Shown here in pieces: positions 30,036 through 37,031 of a stretch of 37,031 bases of DNA. Within the stretch, counting starts at the first letter, position 1, and every line of letters begins with the position of its first letter. A program made the position numbers and the translations under genes. A model generated the notes under the pieces. That model had not been told where the DNA came from and did not search any database. It saw nothing but the letters and a program-made list of their open reading frames with translations. Source of the stretch: JAVWGW01 sp036651575. GTDB taxonomy: Bacteria; Actinomycetota; Coriobacteriia; Coriobacteriales; Eggerthellaceae. The DNA lies in NCBI GenBank assembly GCA_036651575.1, contig JAVVXN010000011.1, positions 1-37,031 of the forward strand, given 5' to 3'.

Positions 30036-30584
30036 CGTGGCGCGCTGAATCACGATCTTTTGCGTGATATACCACGCCACAAGCCCACATGCGACACCGA
30101 GCACCATACCGCCTATAACGTCGGATGGGTAGTGGACATACAGATAGAGGCGCGATAGGGCAATAAGGGTCGCCCCTGCAAGGGCGATGATTTTTACGAG
30201 CGGTTTGTGGGGAATGAAGCACAGAACGGTTGCTGCTGCAAATGCCGCCATCGTGTGTCCCGAAGGAAACGAGAGATCCGTGGGTGCAGGGATGAGCAGG
30301 TTGATTCCCGTGTTGATATCGAAGGGGCGAACCCGTCCGACGAGCGGTTTGAGAAGAAGACTGCCGATGATCAGGCTTAGGCCAAGCGCGATAAAAATCC
30401 CGATTCCGAATTTCCGATAGCGGGGCGAGATCAAGAGAGCGCAGCCGGCAAGGGCCCAAATCATTCCCATGTTGCCCGCATTGGTGATAAGCGGCATAAG
30501 GAAATCGAGGGTGGGAGAAGTGCATGAACGCTGTATTGCGTCGAGAAGCGCAAAGTCGAGTGAGGTAATCCATGCCAGTATCAA
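30015..30584 (-). CDS. PAP2-family membrane phosphatase
   Basis: About 189 aa with five to six predicted membrane segments. The three phosphatase motifs are present: KPLVGRVRPF, PSGHTMA, and SRLYLYVHYPSDV, with the nucleophilic His in the last. Such proteins dephosphorylate undecaprenyl pyrophosphate or other lipid phosphates on the outer membrane face. The start is uncertain: the TTG at 30584 has AAAGGA at 6 bp and opens directly into the first membrane segment, so I use it. The frame is open to a GTG at 30653, which would add 23 mostly polar residues. The last 21 bp overlap the end of the amidohydrolase gene on the other strand. Confidence 0.85.
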   Translation of the reverse strand: MILAWITSLDFALLDAIQRSCTSPTLDFLMPLITNAGNMGMIWALAGCALLISPRYRKFGIGIFIALGLSLIIGSLLLKPLVGRVRPFDINTGINLLIPAPTDLSFPSGHTMAAFAAATVLCFIPHKPLVKIIALAGATLIALSRLYLYVHYPSDVIGGMVLGVACGLVAWYITQKIVIQRATLHNLHP

Positions 30585-30711
30585 GTAATTTCCTTTTGCA
30601 AAAGGTTGTTTTCTGCAGTATGAAGGATTGTGGGGAATAAAGCGTGGCTGCACGTCAACAAAATAGAAACACTGTATTGATATAGAAGGGTTTCACTCTG
30701 GGTTGCTAGGG

Positions 30712-30717
30712 TATAAT
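30712..30717 (+). promoter_or_regulatory. -10 box upstream of the mobBA gene
   Basis: A perfect TATAAT lies 101 bp before the GTG start, giving a leader of about 95 nt. No convincing -35 was found. The leader contains an 8-bp palindrome CCAATTGG at 30795-30802. I could not make it fit the known molybdenum-cofactor riboswitch pattern by eye. Confidence 0.45.
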
Positions 30718-30818
30718 GCTGCAAGAAATCTGAAATAAACTTCGCGATACCGAAACCACATGCAATTACCGAGGGATGCTGCATTATGCGGTTCCCAATT
30801 GGATAGGACGGGTGTAAC

Positions 30819-32126
30819 GTGGCATTTCCAACAAGTATGAGATTACCCTCGCCGGCCGTTTCGTTTGTGGGCCGGCACAATTCTGGTAAAACGACGCTGA
30901 TCGAAAAAGTGATTTCGTGCTTGGTGGCTCAGGGGCTTGACGTTGGCAGCATCAAACACCATAGCCATAAAGGATTCGACATCGATATTCCCGGCAAGGA
31001 TTCATATCGTCATCGCGCTGCAGGGGCAAGCGAAACCATCATTTCTTCTCCGGGCCAAATGGCCCGTATCCGAACTATTGCCGGTGAAAAGGAATGCTCC
31101 GACCTGCTCGATACCATGCCCGGGCACGATATCGTCGTGGTCGAGGGGTACCGCAAAAGCGGCTTGCCGACCATCGAGGTTATGCGTGCTGGTAACCCGG
31201 CCGACGTGTCGGTGGCGGACGTGTTTTTGCGGGCCGCCCAGCAGGGTGCACCGCTCGGCATTGATTTTGTGCAGGTTTCTCGAGCGGGGGAATCCGTGCC
31301 TTCTCAGCCGTTGTCTGAAAACACCTTAGAGACCCAAGCGTCTCATCGCAGCGATTTGACCAATAAAATGCCAACTGCGGCAACCGTTGCGATCGTCAGC
31401 GATATTCCCGAAGCGTTGGCGGCAGCCTCTTTGTATAGAATTCCTGCTTTTAATTTATCCGACGTTGTGGGCGTCTGCGATTTTTTGCGGGATCGTTATG
31501 TGCGCCATCGCATCACCGTTGCTCTTCAGGCCGGTGGCGAAAGCCGTCGCATGGGGCAGAGTAAAGCGACGGTTCCCTTTGCGGGACGGCCGCTGATCTG
31601 TCGTATGGTTGAACGGGTGGCACCTGTTGCTGACGATTTTATCGTGACGACAAACGAAGCTGAAAACCTCGCTTTTTTGCATGAAGAGTATGCTGACCTC
31701 AACATTCGTTTGGTGCCTGATGTCTATGACTTCCGCGGCGCCTTGCCGGGTATCTATTCGGCGTTGCTGGCGGCAAAAAACCCTTATGTTGCCATTGTTG
31801 CGTGCGATATGCTGTGCGCGTCGCCGTCATTGATCGCGCAAGAGGTTATCAGCATGGATCAAAGTGGTGCCGATGTGGTGGTGCCGGTCAACCATCACGG
31901 GTACGAGCCGTTTCATGCACTCTATCGCCGTGATACCTGCCTGGCTGCAATTGACGCGGCAATTAAGCGGGGAAGCCGTCGGGCGCAGTCGTTTTTCGAT
32001 GACGTGCGCGTGTACGAACTTCCTCAATCCGAGGTGTTGAAGGCCGAGCCTATGGGTGGCTGTTTTATTAACGCCAATACGCCAGAAGAACTTCACCTGA
32101 TGGAAAAAGCCTTTTTCGAGGAGTAA
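30819..32126 (+). CDS. mobBA: MobB-MobA fusion: molybdenum cofactor guanylyltransferase
   Basis: 435 aa. The MobB half has a Walker A motif GRHNSGKTT (about residues 18-26), GSIKHHSHKGFDIDIPGKDSYRH (the MobB nucleotide-site region) and VVVEGYRKSGLPTIEV. After a variable linker of about 50 residues, the MobA half starts near residue 230 with LQAGGESRRMGQSKA (GTP-binding loop and Lys), then LVPDVYDFRGALPGIYSAL, IVACDM and GGCFINANTPEEL. MobA attaches GMP to molybdopterin to make MGD, needed by both molybdoenzymes here; MobB assists. The GTG has GGACGGGT in front; an ATG six codons later lacks a ribosome site. It lies 3 bp before the next gene. Fusions of MobB and MobA occur in other bacteria. 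Confidence 0.93.
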   Translation: MAFPTSMRLPSPAVSFVGRHNSGKTTLIEKVISCLVAQGLDVGSIKHHSHKGFDIDIPGKDSYRHRAAGASETIISSPGQMARIRTIAGEKECSDLLDTMPGHDIVVVEGYRKSGLPTIEVMRAGNPADVSVADVFLRAAQQGAPLGIDFVQVSRAGESVPSQPLSENTLETQASHRSDLTNKMPTAATVAIVSDIPEALAAASLYRIPAFNLSDVVGVCDFLRDRYVRHRITVALQAGGESRRMGQSKATVPFAGRPLICRMVERVAPVADDFIVTTNEAENLAFLHEEYADLNIRLVPDVYDFRGALPGIYSALLAAKNPYVAIVACDMLCASPSLIAQEVISMDQSGADVVVPVNHHGYEPFHALYRRDTCLAAIDAAIKRGSRRAQSFFDDVRVYELPQSEVLKAEPMGGCFINANTPEELHLMEKAFFEE

Positions 32127-32129
32127 TAC

Positions 32130-33281
32130 ATGCCTAATCTTTCCGATATCATGGAAATGGCCGAAGCGCTTGAAACGAAGGCGATCATTTTGGTGCCCGA
32201 TCGCTGTGTGGCGGTGCGCAATCGCAATGCCACCTGTCGTAAGTGCGTCGACGCGTGTCCGTCTTTCGGTGCGTTGAGCGTGCAGGACAACAAGCTCGAT
32301 TTCGATGGGTCGTTGTGCGTTTCGTGCGGTGCTTGTACGGTGGTGTGTCCAACCGAAGCGCTCGTGCCGACCAAGCCGCTTGATGTTGATATGGCTGAAG
32401 GCATCGCGCGTTCCTGCTTGGCGGCGCATGGCTCTGCCGTTTTTGCGTGTGCGCGTATTGCTGCACGTCACGAGGGGGATCCGGAAAAATATCAAGAAGT
32501 ACCCTGCCTTGCTCGCATGGAAGAAAGTGTGCTGATTGAACTGGCTGCTCATGCGGCCGTTACCTCGATTACCCTGGTAGACGGGGTATGCGCTACGTGT
32601 AAGTATCGGGCGGTCGATGCGGGCATCGACGAGACGGTGACATCGACGAACGCTCTGCTTGCAGCGTGGGGATCTCCTGTTGTGCTCGAGCGCGTGTCGG
32701 CTTTCCCGGACCGTATCCTGCTTGCCGATAACGTCGCTGAGGCGTTTGGAGTGTCTCGCCGCGGATTTTTTTCGCACACGAAAAGTGCTGCCAAAGATAC
32801 CGCGAAAAAGACGGTGGTAAAAGCGCTCAAACCTGAAGAGGTTGAGGCGACGATCCAGGAGCGTTTGCGGGTTTCTGATAACGGGAGTTTGCCGCAGTTC
32901 AACGCGTTGCGACGCATGAATATTCTCAACGCGCTCGATCGTATCGGGCAGCCGCAGGTCGATGAGGTGGGCACGCGATTGTGGGGCACGGTGGAAATCG
33001 ATACCGAGGTGTGTAGCGGTTGCGGCATGTGCGTTGTGTTCTGTCCGACGGGGGCGCTTAAGAAAAGCGAGGTTGAACCTGAGGATGGCGAGGGAAGCTA
33101 CCTGGAATTTTCTTTGGCGGATTGCGTGCAGTGCAATGCGTGCTCCGATATCTGTTTGCATGCGTGCATTCGAGTCGTGCCCACTATCTCCACCGCAGAA
33201 CTGCTTGATTTTGAGCCGCGACTCCTAGCGCTTCCTAAACCACCCACCAATCGAGGTATCCTTTCCGGCCTGAAGCGCTAG
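32130..33281 (+). CDS. Multi-cluster 4Fe-4S protein coupled to mobBA
   Basis: 383 aa, no signal peptide or clear membrane segment. The N-terminal ferredoxin part has CRKCVDACPSFGAL and CVSCGACTVVCPTEAL. A middle region contains FACARIAARHEGD, VPCLARMEE and DGVCATCKY, whose Cys spacing recalls the MvhD-like domain of hydrogenase/Hdr iron-sulfur subunits. A C-terminal ferredoxin part has CSGCGMCVVFCPTGAL and CVQCNACSDICLHACI. It probably carries four or more Fe-S clusters and moves electrons in the cytosol, perhaps for cofactor or redox-enzyme maturation. It is translated with mobBA (3-bp gap, GAGGAG upstream). A twin-arginine-like SRRGFF stands near residue 209 but is internal. No firm functional name can be given. 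Confidence 0.8.
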   Translation: MPNLSDIMEMAEALETKAIILVPDRCVAVRNRNATCRKCVDACPSFGALSVQDNKLDFDGSLCVSCGACTVVCPTEALVPTKPLDVDMAEGIARSCLAAHGSAVFACARIAARHEGDPEKYQEVPCLARMEESVLIELAAHAAVTSITLVDGVCATCKYRAVDAGIDETVTSTNALLAAWGSPVVLERVSAFPDRILLADNVAEAFGVSRRGFFSHTKSAAKDTAKKTVVKALKPEEVEATIQERLRVSDNGSLPQFNALRRMNILNALDRIGQPQVDEVGTRLWGTVEIDTEVCSGCGMCVVFCPTGALKKSEVEPEDGEGSYLEFSLADCVQCNACSDICLHACIRVVPTISTAELLDFEPRLLALPKPPTNRGILSGLKR

Positions 33282-33375
33282 AGAACTCTTCGCGCCTGCC
33301 GCTTCGCGCTCGGTGATCTTGGATAGTATTCCGTAAAGCCGTTCGCAACCTTTTGGGGAGTGCAGCGCGGAGCTA

Positions 33376-33384
33376 TGGTATACT
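33376..33384 (+). promoter_or_regulatory. Extended -10 promoter of the amino acid ABC importer
   Basis: TGGTATACT combines a TG extension with a TATACT box, 78 bp before the binding-protein start. A TTGGGG at 33353-33358 could be a poor -35, at 20-bp spacing. Confidence 0.55.
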
Positions 33385-33461
33385 TTCGCCATGCTTTAGC
33401 GCAGTAAAGTCATAAAGTAACGGCGTCGAACGGGTGCCGTAAAAAGGAAGGAATATGTCGT

Positions 33462-34289
33462 ATGAAGAAAAAGCTTATTGCTCTTATGAGTGTTGCCTGC
33501 ATGATGTGCCTTTCGGTCGTTATGCTTGCCGGCTGCTCAGGGGCTTCCGACAAGAAGGCCGAAGCTTCGAGTAATACCACGTTCACGGTTGGCTTTGATC
33601 AGGATTTTCCGCCGTATGGCTATGTTGGCGATGACGGTAAACTGACCGGCTTCGATCTTGATCTTGCCAAAGAAGTGTGCGACCGCAATGGCTGGGAATG
33701 CAAGCTTGAACCCATCAACTGGGATGCCAAAGATACGCTGATCGATAGCGGCGCTATTACCTGCATCTGGAATGGCTTTACCATGGAAGGCCGCGAAAAT
33801 GATTACTCTTTCGCTGGCCCCTACATGGATAACAGCCAGGTGATTGTTGTGAAGAAGAGCTCGAACATTTCTGACTTCGCGGGGTTGAAGGATAAGGTTG
33901 TTTTGGCGCAGGCCGATTCTGCTGCGTTGCATTTGCTCGAGGCAAGTGGCGATCAGGCTGCTTTAGCTGCGACCTTCAAAAAACTCGACACGATTGGCGA
34001 ATACAACACAGCTTTCATGCAGCTTGAAACCGGTGCGGTTGACGCGGTCGCCCTCGATTTGCCCGTTGCCAAGTTCCAGATTAGCGGCAAGGAAGATCTC
34101 TACACTATCGTCGATGAAAAACTGTCTTCCGAGCACTATGCCGTCGCGTTTAAAAAGGGCAACACTGAAAAGGCCGAGGCCGTGCAAAAGACTTTGAAGG
34201 AAATGGTTGCCGATGGCACCGTTAAGAAAATTGCTGAAAAATATGCCAGCAAAGGCATCAGCTATGACATGTGGATTCTTGAAGCTTAA
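33462..34289 (+). CDS. Polar amino acid ABC transporter substrate-binding lipoprotein
   Basis: 275 aa. The signal peptide MKKKLIALMSVACMMCLSVV ends in the lipobox LAGC with lipid-attached Cys25. The mature part is an SBP_bac_3 family fold: FTVGFDQDFPPYGYVGDDGKLTGFDLDLAKEV at the start of lobe one, WNGFTMEGREN, and DAVALDLPVAKF in lobe two. The DQDFPPY segment and GFDLD region are typical of glutamine, arginine or cystine binders, but the ligand is not certain. AAGGAAGGA lies 9 bp upstream of the ATG; another ATG 7 bp earlier is out of frame. A hairpin with a modest T-run follows and probably sets the excess of binding protein over permease. Confidence 0.93.
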   Translation: MKKKLIALMSVACMMCLSVVMLAGCSGASDKKAEASSNTTFTVGFDQDFPPYGYVGDDGKLTGFDLDLAKEVCDRNGWECKLEPINWDAKDTLIDSGAITCIWNGFTMEGRENDYSFAGPYMDNSQVIVVKKSSNISDFAGLKDKVVLAQADSAALHLLEASGDQAALAATFKKLDTIGEYNTAFMQLETGAVDAVALDLPVAKFQISGKEDLYTIVDEKLSSEHYAVAFKKGNTEKAEAVQKTLKEMVADGTVKKIAEKYASKGISYDMWILEA

Positions 34290-34331
34290 CGTGAGGGACT
34301 TCCACTAGTACGCAATAAAGTGATAAATTGC

Positions 34332-34364
34332 AGGAGCCCTTCTTTTCGGAGGGCTCCTTTGTGT
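34332..34364 (+). terminator. Hairpin between binding-protein and permease genes (likely partial terminator)
   Basis: AGGAGCCCT and AGGGCTCCT form a perfect 9-bp stem with a 9-nt loop, followed by TTGTGTT. Partial termination after the binding-protein gene is a common way to make it in excess over the membrane parts. TTGACA at 34364-34369 follows but has no matching -10. Confidence 0.7.
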
Positions 34365-34393
34365 TGACATCAGCGAGTAGACAGGGCACAGAC

Positions 34394-35047
34394 ATGGACA
34401 TGGGGACGATGATGATGCTTTTGGGCGAGGGGTTTCTCGTCACGTTGCAGATTTTCTTTTTGACCCTGGTAGGGTCGTTGCCGCTCGGTGTGATCGTGGC
34501 GCTTGCGCGCATGAGCAAATTTAAGCCGTTGGCGATTATTACCCGATTTTATATTTCTGTCATGCGGGGTACGCCGCTTATGCTGCAGATGTTCTTCGTA
34601 TTTTTCGCCCCGTTTTACCTGTTCGGTGTCGAACTGGGCAGCGACTATAAATTCTGGGCGTGTATCATCGCTTTTACCATCAATTACGCCGCCTATTTTG
34701 CTGAGATCTATCGCGGAGGCATCCAGTCCATGCCCCGTGGGCAGTATGAGGCGGCGAGTGTTTTGGGGTATTCTAAGAGTCAGACGTTCATGAAAATCAT
34801 TTTCCCGCAGGTGGTAAAACGCATTCTTCCCGCGATGAGCAATGAGATCATCACACTCGTCAAGGACACCTCCCTGGCATTTGCAATCGGTGTTTCTGAA
34901 ATGTTTACGGTTGCGAAGGCTGTCGTGGCGGCCCAAAAGGCCATGACTGCTTTTGTGGCGGCGGGCGTTTTCTATTATTTGTTCAATCTCTGCGTTGAGA
35001 TTATTTTGAATCGTGTCGAGAAGAAATTGAACTACTACCATGATTAG
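34394..35047 (+). CDS. Polar amino acid ABC transporter permease
   Basis: About 217 aa with five predicted membrane helices, HisMQ family. The ATP-binding-subunit contact loop is visible as EIYRGGIQSMPRGQYEAASVLGYSKSQ (EAA-type motif), and VMRGTPLMLQMFFVFF is the classic segment near helix two. It probably forms a homodimer with the binding protein and ATPase of this operon. I start at the ATG at 34394, which begins the first hydrophobic stretch; the frame extends back to 34328 only through the terminator hairpin. The ribosome site is weak. The last bases are TGATTAG, which overlap an ATG at 35040 of the downstream frame. Confidence 0.9.
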   Translation: MDMGTMMMLLGEGFLVTLQIFFLTLVGSLPLGVIVALARMSKFKPLAIITRFYISVMRGTPLMLQMFFVFFAPFYLFGVELGSDYKFWACIIAFTINYAAYFAEIYRGGIQSMPRGQYEAASVLGYSKSQTFMKIIFPQVVKRILPAMSNEIITLVKDTSLAFAIGVSEMFTVAKAVVAAQKAMTAFVAAGVFYYLFNLCVEIILNRVEKKLNYYHD

Positions 35048-35057
35048 GGGTGCCGAT

Positions 35058-35834
35058 ATGGGCGATAGCGCACAGGCCATTGTGAGCCTTGAACACATCA
35101 AAAAAAGTTTTGGCGAGGTAGAAGTGCTGCACGATATCAGCCTCCAAGTGAAAAAAGGCGAGGTCGTCGCTATTATTGGACCGTCCGGATCGGGTAAATC
35201 GACGTTTTTGCGGTGCGCTACGTTGTTGGAGACGTTCGAGGAGGGACGTCTTGCTTACGGCGATTTGGTTGTTGCCGAAAACGATGCGACGGGGCGCGCG
35301 GCCTACGGTGACCGTGCCGTGCAAAAAGCGGCCAAAATGCGCTTTGGATTGGTGTTCCAAAATTTTAACTTGTTTCCCCATTATACGGTGATGAAAAATA
35401 TCACCGATGCACCGATCAGCGTGCAAAAGCGCCCCCGGGGAGACGTGTTTTCCGGGGCGCGCTTGCTGCTGAAAAAACTTGGCCTTGAGGGCAAGGAAGA
35501 CATGGTGTCCTGTGAGCTTTCCGGGGGGCAGCAGCAGCGGGTGGCCATCGCGCGTGCACTGTGCCTCAATCCCGATATCCTTTATTTCGATGAGCCAACC
35601 AGTGCGCTTGATCCGCAGCTGACTATCGAGGTGCTCAAGGTTATTCGTGATCTGGCCTCAGAACACATGACGATGGTTATCGTGACGCATGAAATGAATT
35701 TTGCACGCGATGTTGCCGATCGCATTATCTTCATGGAGGGTGGCGTGATTGTCGAAGAAGGTACGGCAAACGACCTGATCAACAACCCCCAGCATCGTCG
35801 CACGCAAGAATTTTTAGCGAAATACGAAAGGTAG
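35058..35834 (+). CDS. Polar amino acid ABC transporter ATP-binding protein
   Basis: 258 aa, GlnQ/HisP type. Motifs in order: Walker A GPSGSGKST, Q-loop FQNFNLFPHYT, ABC signature LSGGQQQRVAIARAL, Walker B ILYFDEPTSALDP and switch His in VIVTHEMNFA. A short insert before the Q-loop (ENDATGRAAYGDRAVQ) is mildly unusual in length but seen in relatives. It powers the importer made with the two genes upstream. I chose the ATG at 35058, which has AGGGG 8 bp upstream; an ATG at 35040 overlaps the permease stop and would add six residues. A weak hairpin AGGGG...CCCCT follows the stop. Confidence 0.95.
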   Translation: MGDSAQAIVSLEHIKKSFGEVEVLHDISLQVKKGEVVAIIGPSGSGKSTFLRCATLLETFEEGRLAYGDLVVAENDATGRAAYGDRAVQKAAKMRFGLVFQNFNLFPHYTVMKNITDAPISVQKRPRGDVFSGARLLLKKLGLEGKEDMVSCELSGGQQQRVAIARALCLNPDILYFDEPTSALDPQLTIEVLKVIRDLASEHMTMVIVTHEMNFARDVADRIIFMEGGVIVEEGTANDLINNPQHRRTQEFLAKYER

Positions 35835-35959
35835 GGGCTTTTTCTTTCCCCCTTTGTGGTGTTGGGTAAGTGACCTTTAAGCTCGTCGTGCGAGAGCGAC
35901 AATTTGAGGTGATGCAGGAGGCGGTTTGGTTCGTATGCTTTTGTCGGAAGGAGCGCGTA

Positions 35960-36853
35960 ATGGCTGATGTGTCCACTATGTTTCAAGAGGGAATATCGAT
36001 GGTTCGCGGGGCGGTGTCAAACGTTTCCGTAGAGCAGTTTGGGTTCATTAAGGCTTTTGTTCGGCTTTGCAACGATGGTTGGCTGCAGGGTTTCCACGAA
36101 CGAAACGGCGGCAACCTGACGTATCGTATGACCCCGACCGAAGTGTCGATGTGCCGATCGTTTTTTAATGAGGGTTCAAATGCCTGGGTCTCTTTGGGTG
36201 TACAGGCCAATAACCTGTGCGGCGAATATTTTCTTACCACCGGCGCGGGGGTTTATCTGCGCAATGTGGGGCTTGATCCGGTTGCCATGGTTGGCATTGT
36301 CGAAATCAATGCAGCGGGTGATGCGATGCGCACGGTGTGGGGTTTTAAAAACGGTGGACGCCCTACCAGTGAGTTTCCCAGTCATTATCTGTGCCATGCC
36401 GCGCGCAAAGCGGCAACGAAGGATCGGTGTCGCGTCGTCTATCACGCGCATCCAACCAACGCGATCGCTTTGAGCTTTGCGGCGCCTCTTGATGCACGAA
36501 CAATATCGCGTATCCTGTGGCGTTCCATGCCGGAGTGCATCATGGTTTTTCCTCACGGTATTGGGGTGGTGCCTTTTATGGTGCCGGGCAGCATCGAGCT
36601 TGCGCAGGCGAGCGCTGCGCTTATGGAAACCTACGATGCAGTTTTATGGGCTCAGCATGGCTTGCTGTGTTCGGGATCTGATTTTGATGATGCGTTCGGT
36701 CTCATGCATACCATCGAAAAATCAGCGGAAATTCATGCACGTGCGTGCGCGCTTGTCGAAAAAGATGGTTTTCGACAGACCATAACCGATAGTGATTTGC
36801 GCGCGATTGCGGCCAGTTTGCATCTATCGGTCAATGAATCGTTTTTGGACTAG
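35960..36853 (+). CDS. rhaD: Rhamnulose-1-phosphate aldolase-like class II aldolase
   Basis: 297 aa zinc-dependent aldolase of the class II aldolase/adducin family. Visible are HERNGGNLTYRM near the N-terminus (substrate phosphate region, Gly-rich), VYHAHPTNAIALSF near residues 158-171 with two metal-binding His, and WAQHGLLCSGSDFDDAF with the third. This order matches RhaD, which splits L-rhamnulose-1-phosphate into DHAP and lactaldehyde. The start ATG at 35960 has CGGAAGGAG upstream; the frame is open to 35870 without a ribosome site. No rhamnose isomerase or kinase gene is in the window, so it may work on another sugar phosphate. A terminator-like hairpin follows the stop. Confidence 0.85.
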   Translation: MADVSTMFQEGISMVRGAVSNVSVEQFGFIKAFVRLCNDGWLQGFHERNGGNLTYRMTPTEVSMCRSFFNEGSNAWVSLGVQANNLCGEYFLTTGAGVYLRNVGLDPVAMVGIVEINAAGDAMRTVWGFKNGGRPTSEFPSHYLCHAARKAATKDRCRVVYHAHPTNAIALSFAAPLDARTISRILWRSMPECIMVFPHGIGVVPFMVPGSIELAQASAALMETYDAVLWAQHGLLCSGSDFDDAFGLMHTIEKSAEIHARACALVEKDGFRQTITDSDLRAIAASLHLSVNESFLD

Positions 36854-36903
36854 CGAAAAAAACAGGCCGGCGAGCATCAAAGCGTCGGGTTGTTCGCCGG
36901 TGT
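36852..36903 (-). terminator. Hairpin terminator at the right edge, minus strand (possibly bidirectional)
   Basis: CCGGCGA (36867-36873) and TCGCCGG (36894-36900) pair, with ACA and TGT continuing the stem past a two-base bulge; seven A residues on the plus strand give a clear T-run on the minus strand. This suggests the end of a minus-strand gene entering from the right. In the plus direction, after the aldolase gene, the T-run is poor. Confidence 0.65.
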
Positions 36904-36931
36904 TTGGGGTTTGGTGATTATGCGGCGGCAT

Positions 36932-37031
36932 TCATGCTGTATTTTGCTCGCAGGATACGGTAAACCGATCGATCGAGGCGTTGGTCGCAATGCTTTCGTC
37001 GTGACTATCTCCGAGGGCACTGCCGATGCCG
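36932..37031 (-). CDS. End of an unknown minus-strand gene (partial)
   Basis: Read on the minus strand from the window edge, a frame is open for 33 codons and ends in TGA, with residues including GDSHDESIATNASIDRFTVS. A strong minus-strand terminator lies 30 bp further on, which supports a gene ending here. Another minus-strand frame reads QRLDRSVYRILRAKY to a TAA but has a stop 25 codons earlier. The family cannot be recognised from this fragment and the frame choice is uncertain. Confidence 0.3.
   Translation of the reverse strand, partial: GIGSALGDSHDESIATNASIDRFTVSCEQNTA

Noticed and set aside
30718..30818. Molybdenum-cofactor riboswitch in the mobBA leader
   Set aside because: Only short repeats and an 8-bp palindrome are seen; I could not build the multi-stem fold of the Moco RNA by eye. 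A covariance-model search would settle it.
32750..32800. Tat export of the 383-aa Fe-S protein through SRRGFF
   Set aside because: The motif is near residue 209, not N-terminal, and no hydrophobic segment follows, so a working Tat signal is unlikely.

Overview
The window looks like a chromosomal segment of an anaerobic, menaquinone-respiring member of the Coriobacteriia, most likely Eggerthellaceae. This is inferred from gene content: a LuxR regulator fused to a multi-spanning membrane domain next to molybdopterin (MopB) reductases, several DmsABC-type enzymes with TorD chaperones, and a MobB-MobA fusion. The base composition looks moderate by eye, so a lower-GC genus of the family is possible. 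No rRNA, tRNA, CRISPR array, transposase or phage gene was seen.

Layout. (1) 1-5.5 kb holds housekeeping genes: the 3' end of guaB, a sodium:neurotransmitter-symporter-family transporter, leuS, and a DUF218/YdcF-like membrane protein. (2) 5.5-14.4 kb is a DMSO-reductase-type locus: a membrane LuxR regulator on the minus strand, divergent from an orphan DmsC-like anchor, then dmsA-dmsB-dmsC, a hairpin, a TorD/DmsD chaperone and a third DmsC-like anchor. (3) 14.4-21.7 kb, minus strand, encodes two paralogous PAS/GGDEF/EAL cyclic-di-GMP proteins (1313 and 835 aa) downstream of a MarR regulator. (4) 21.7-29.1 kb is a second molybdo-enzyme locus: a MopB catalytic subunit with a candidate Cys metal ligand, a four-cluster ferredoxin, a DmsC/NrfD anchor, a terminator, a TorD chaperone, a repeat-rich intergenic region, and a NapG/NapH-like pair. 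(5) 29.2-30.6 kb has an amidohydrolase and a convergent PAP2 phosphatase. (6) 30.8-33.3 kb has a MobB-MobA fusion and a 383-aa Fe-S protein. (7) 33.4-35.8 kb is a polar amino acid ABC importer. (8) 35.9-36.9 kb is a rhamnulose-1-phosphate-aldolase-like gene, followed by the end of a minus-strand gene at the right edge.

How the parts fit. Two exported molybdo-enzymes take electrons from the membrane quinol pool through DmsC-type anchors and ferredoxin subunits. TorD proteins mature the catalytic subunits, and MobBA makes or finishes the guanine-dinucleotide cofactor. NapGH may add another quinol-oxidising branch. The LuxR and MarR proteins, and the Cys-containing cyclic-di-GMP enzymes between the loci, are the likely control layer. 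The substrates cannot be read from the sequence. The most unusual points are an orphan anchor lacking the quinol-site His of DmsC, a matching perfect hairpin between anchor and chaperone genes in both operons, structured leaders with short candidate uORFs before both catalytic genes, and the tandem c-di-GMP enzymes lodged between the two respiratory loci.
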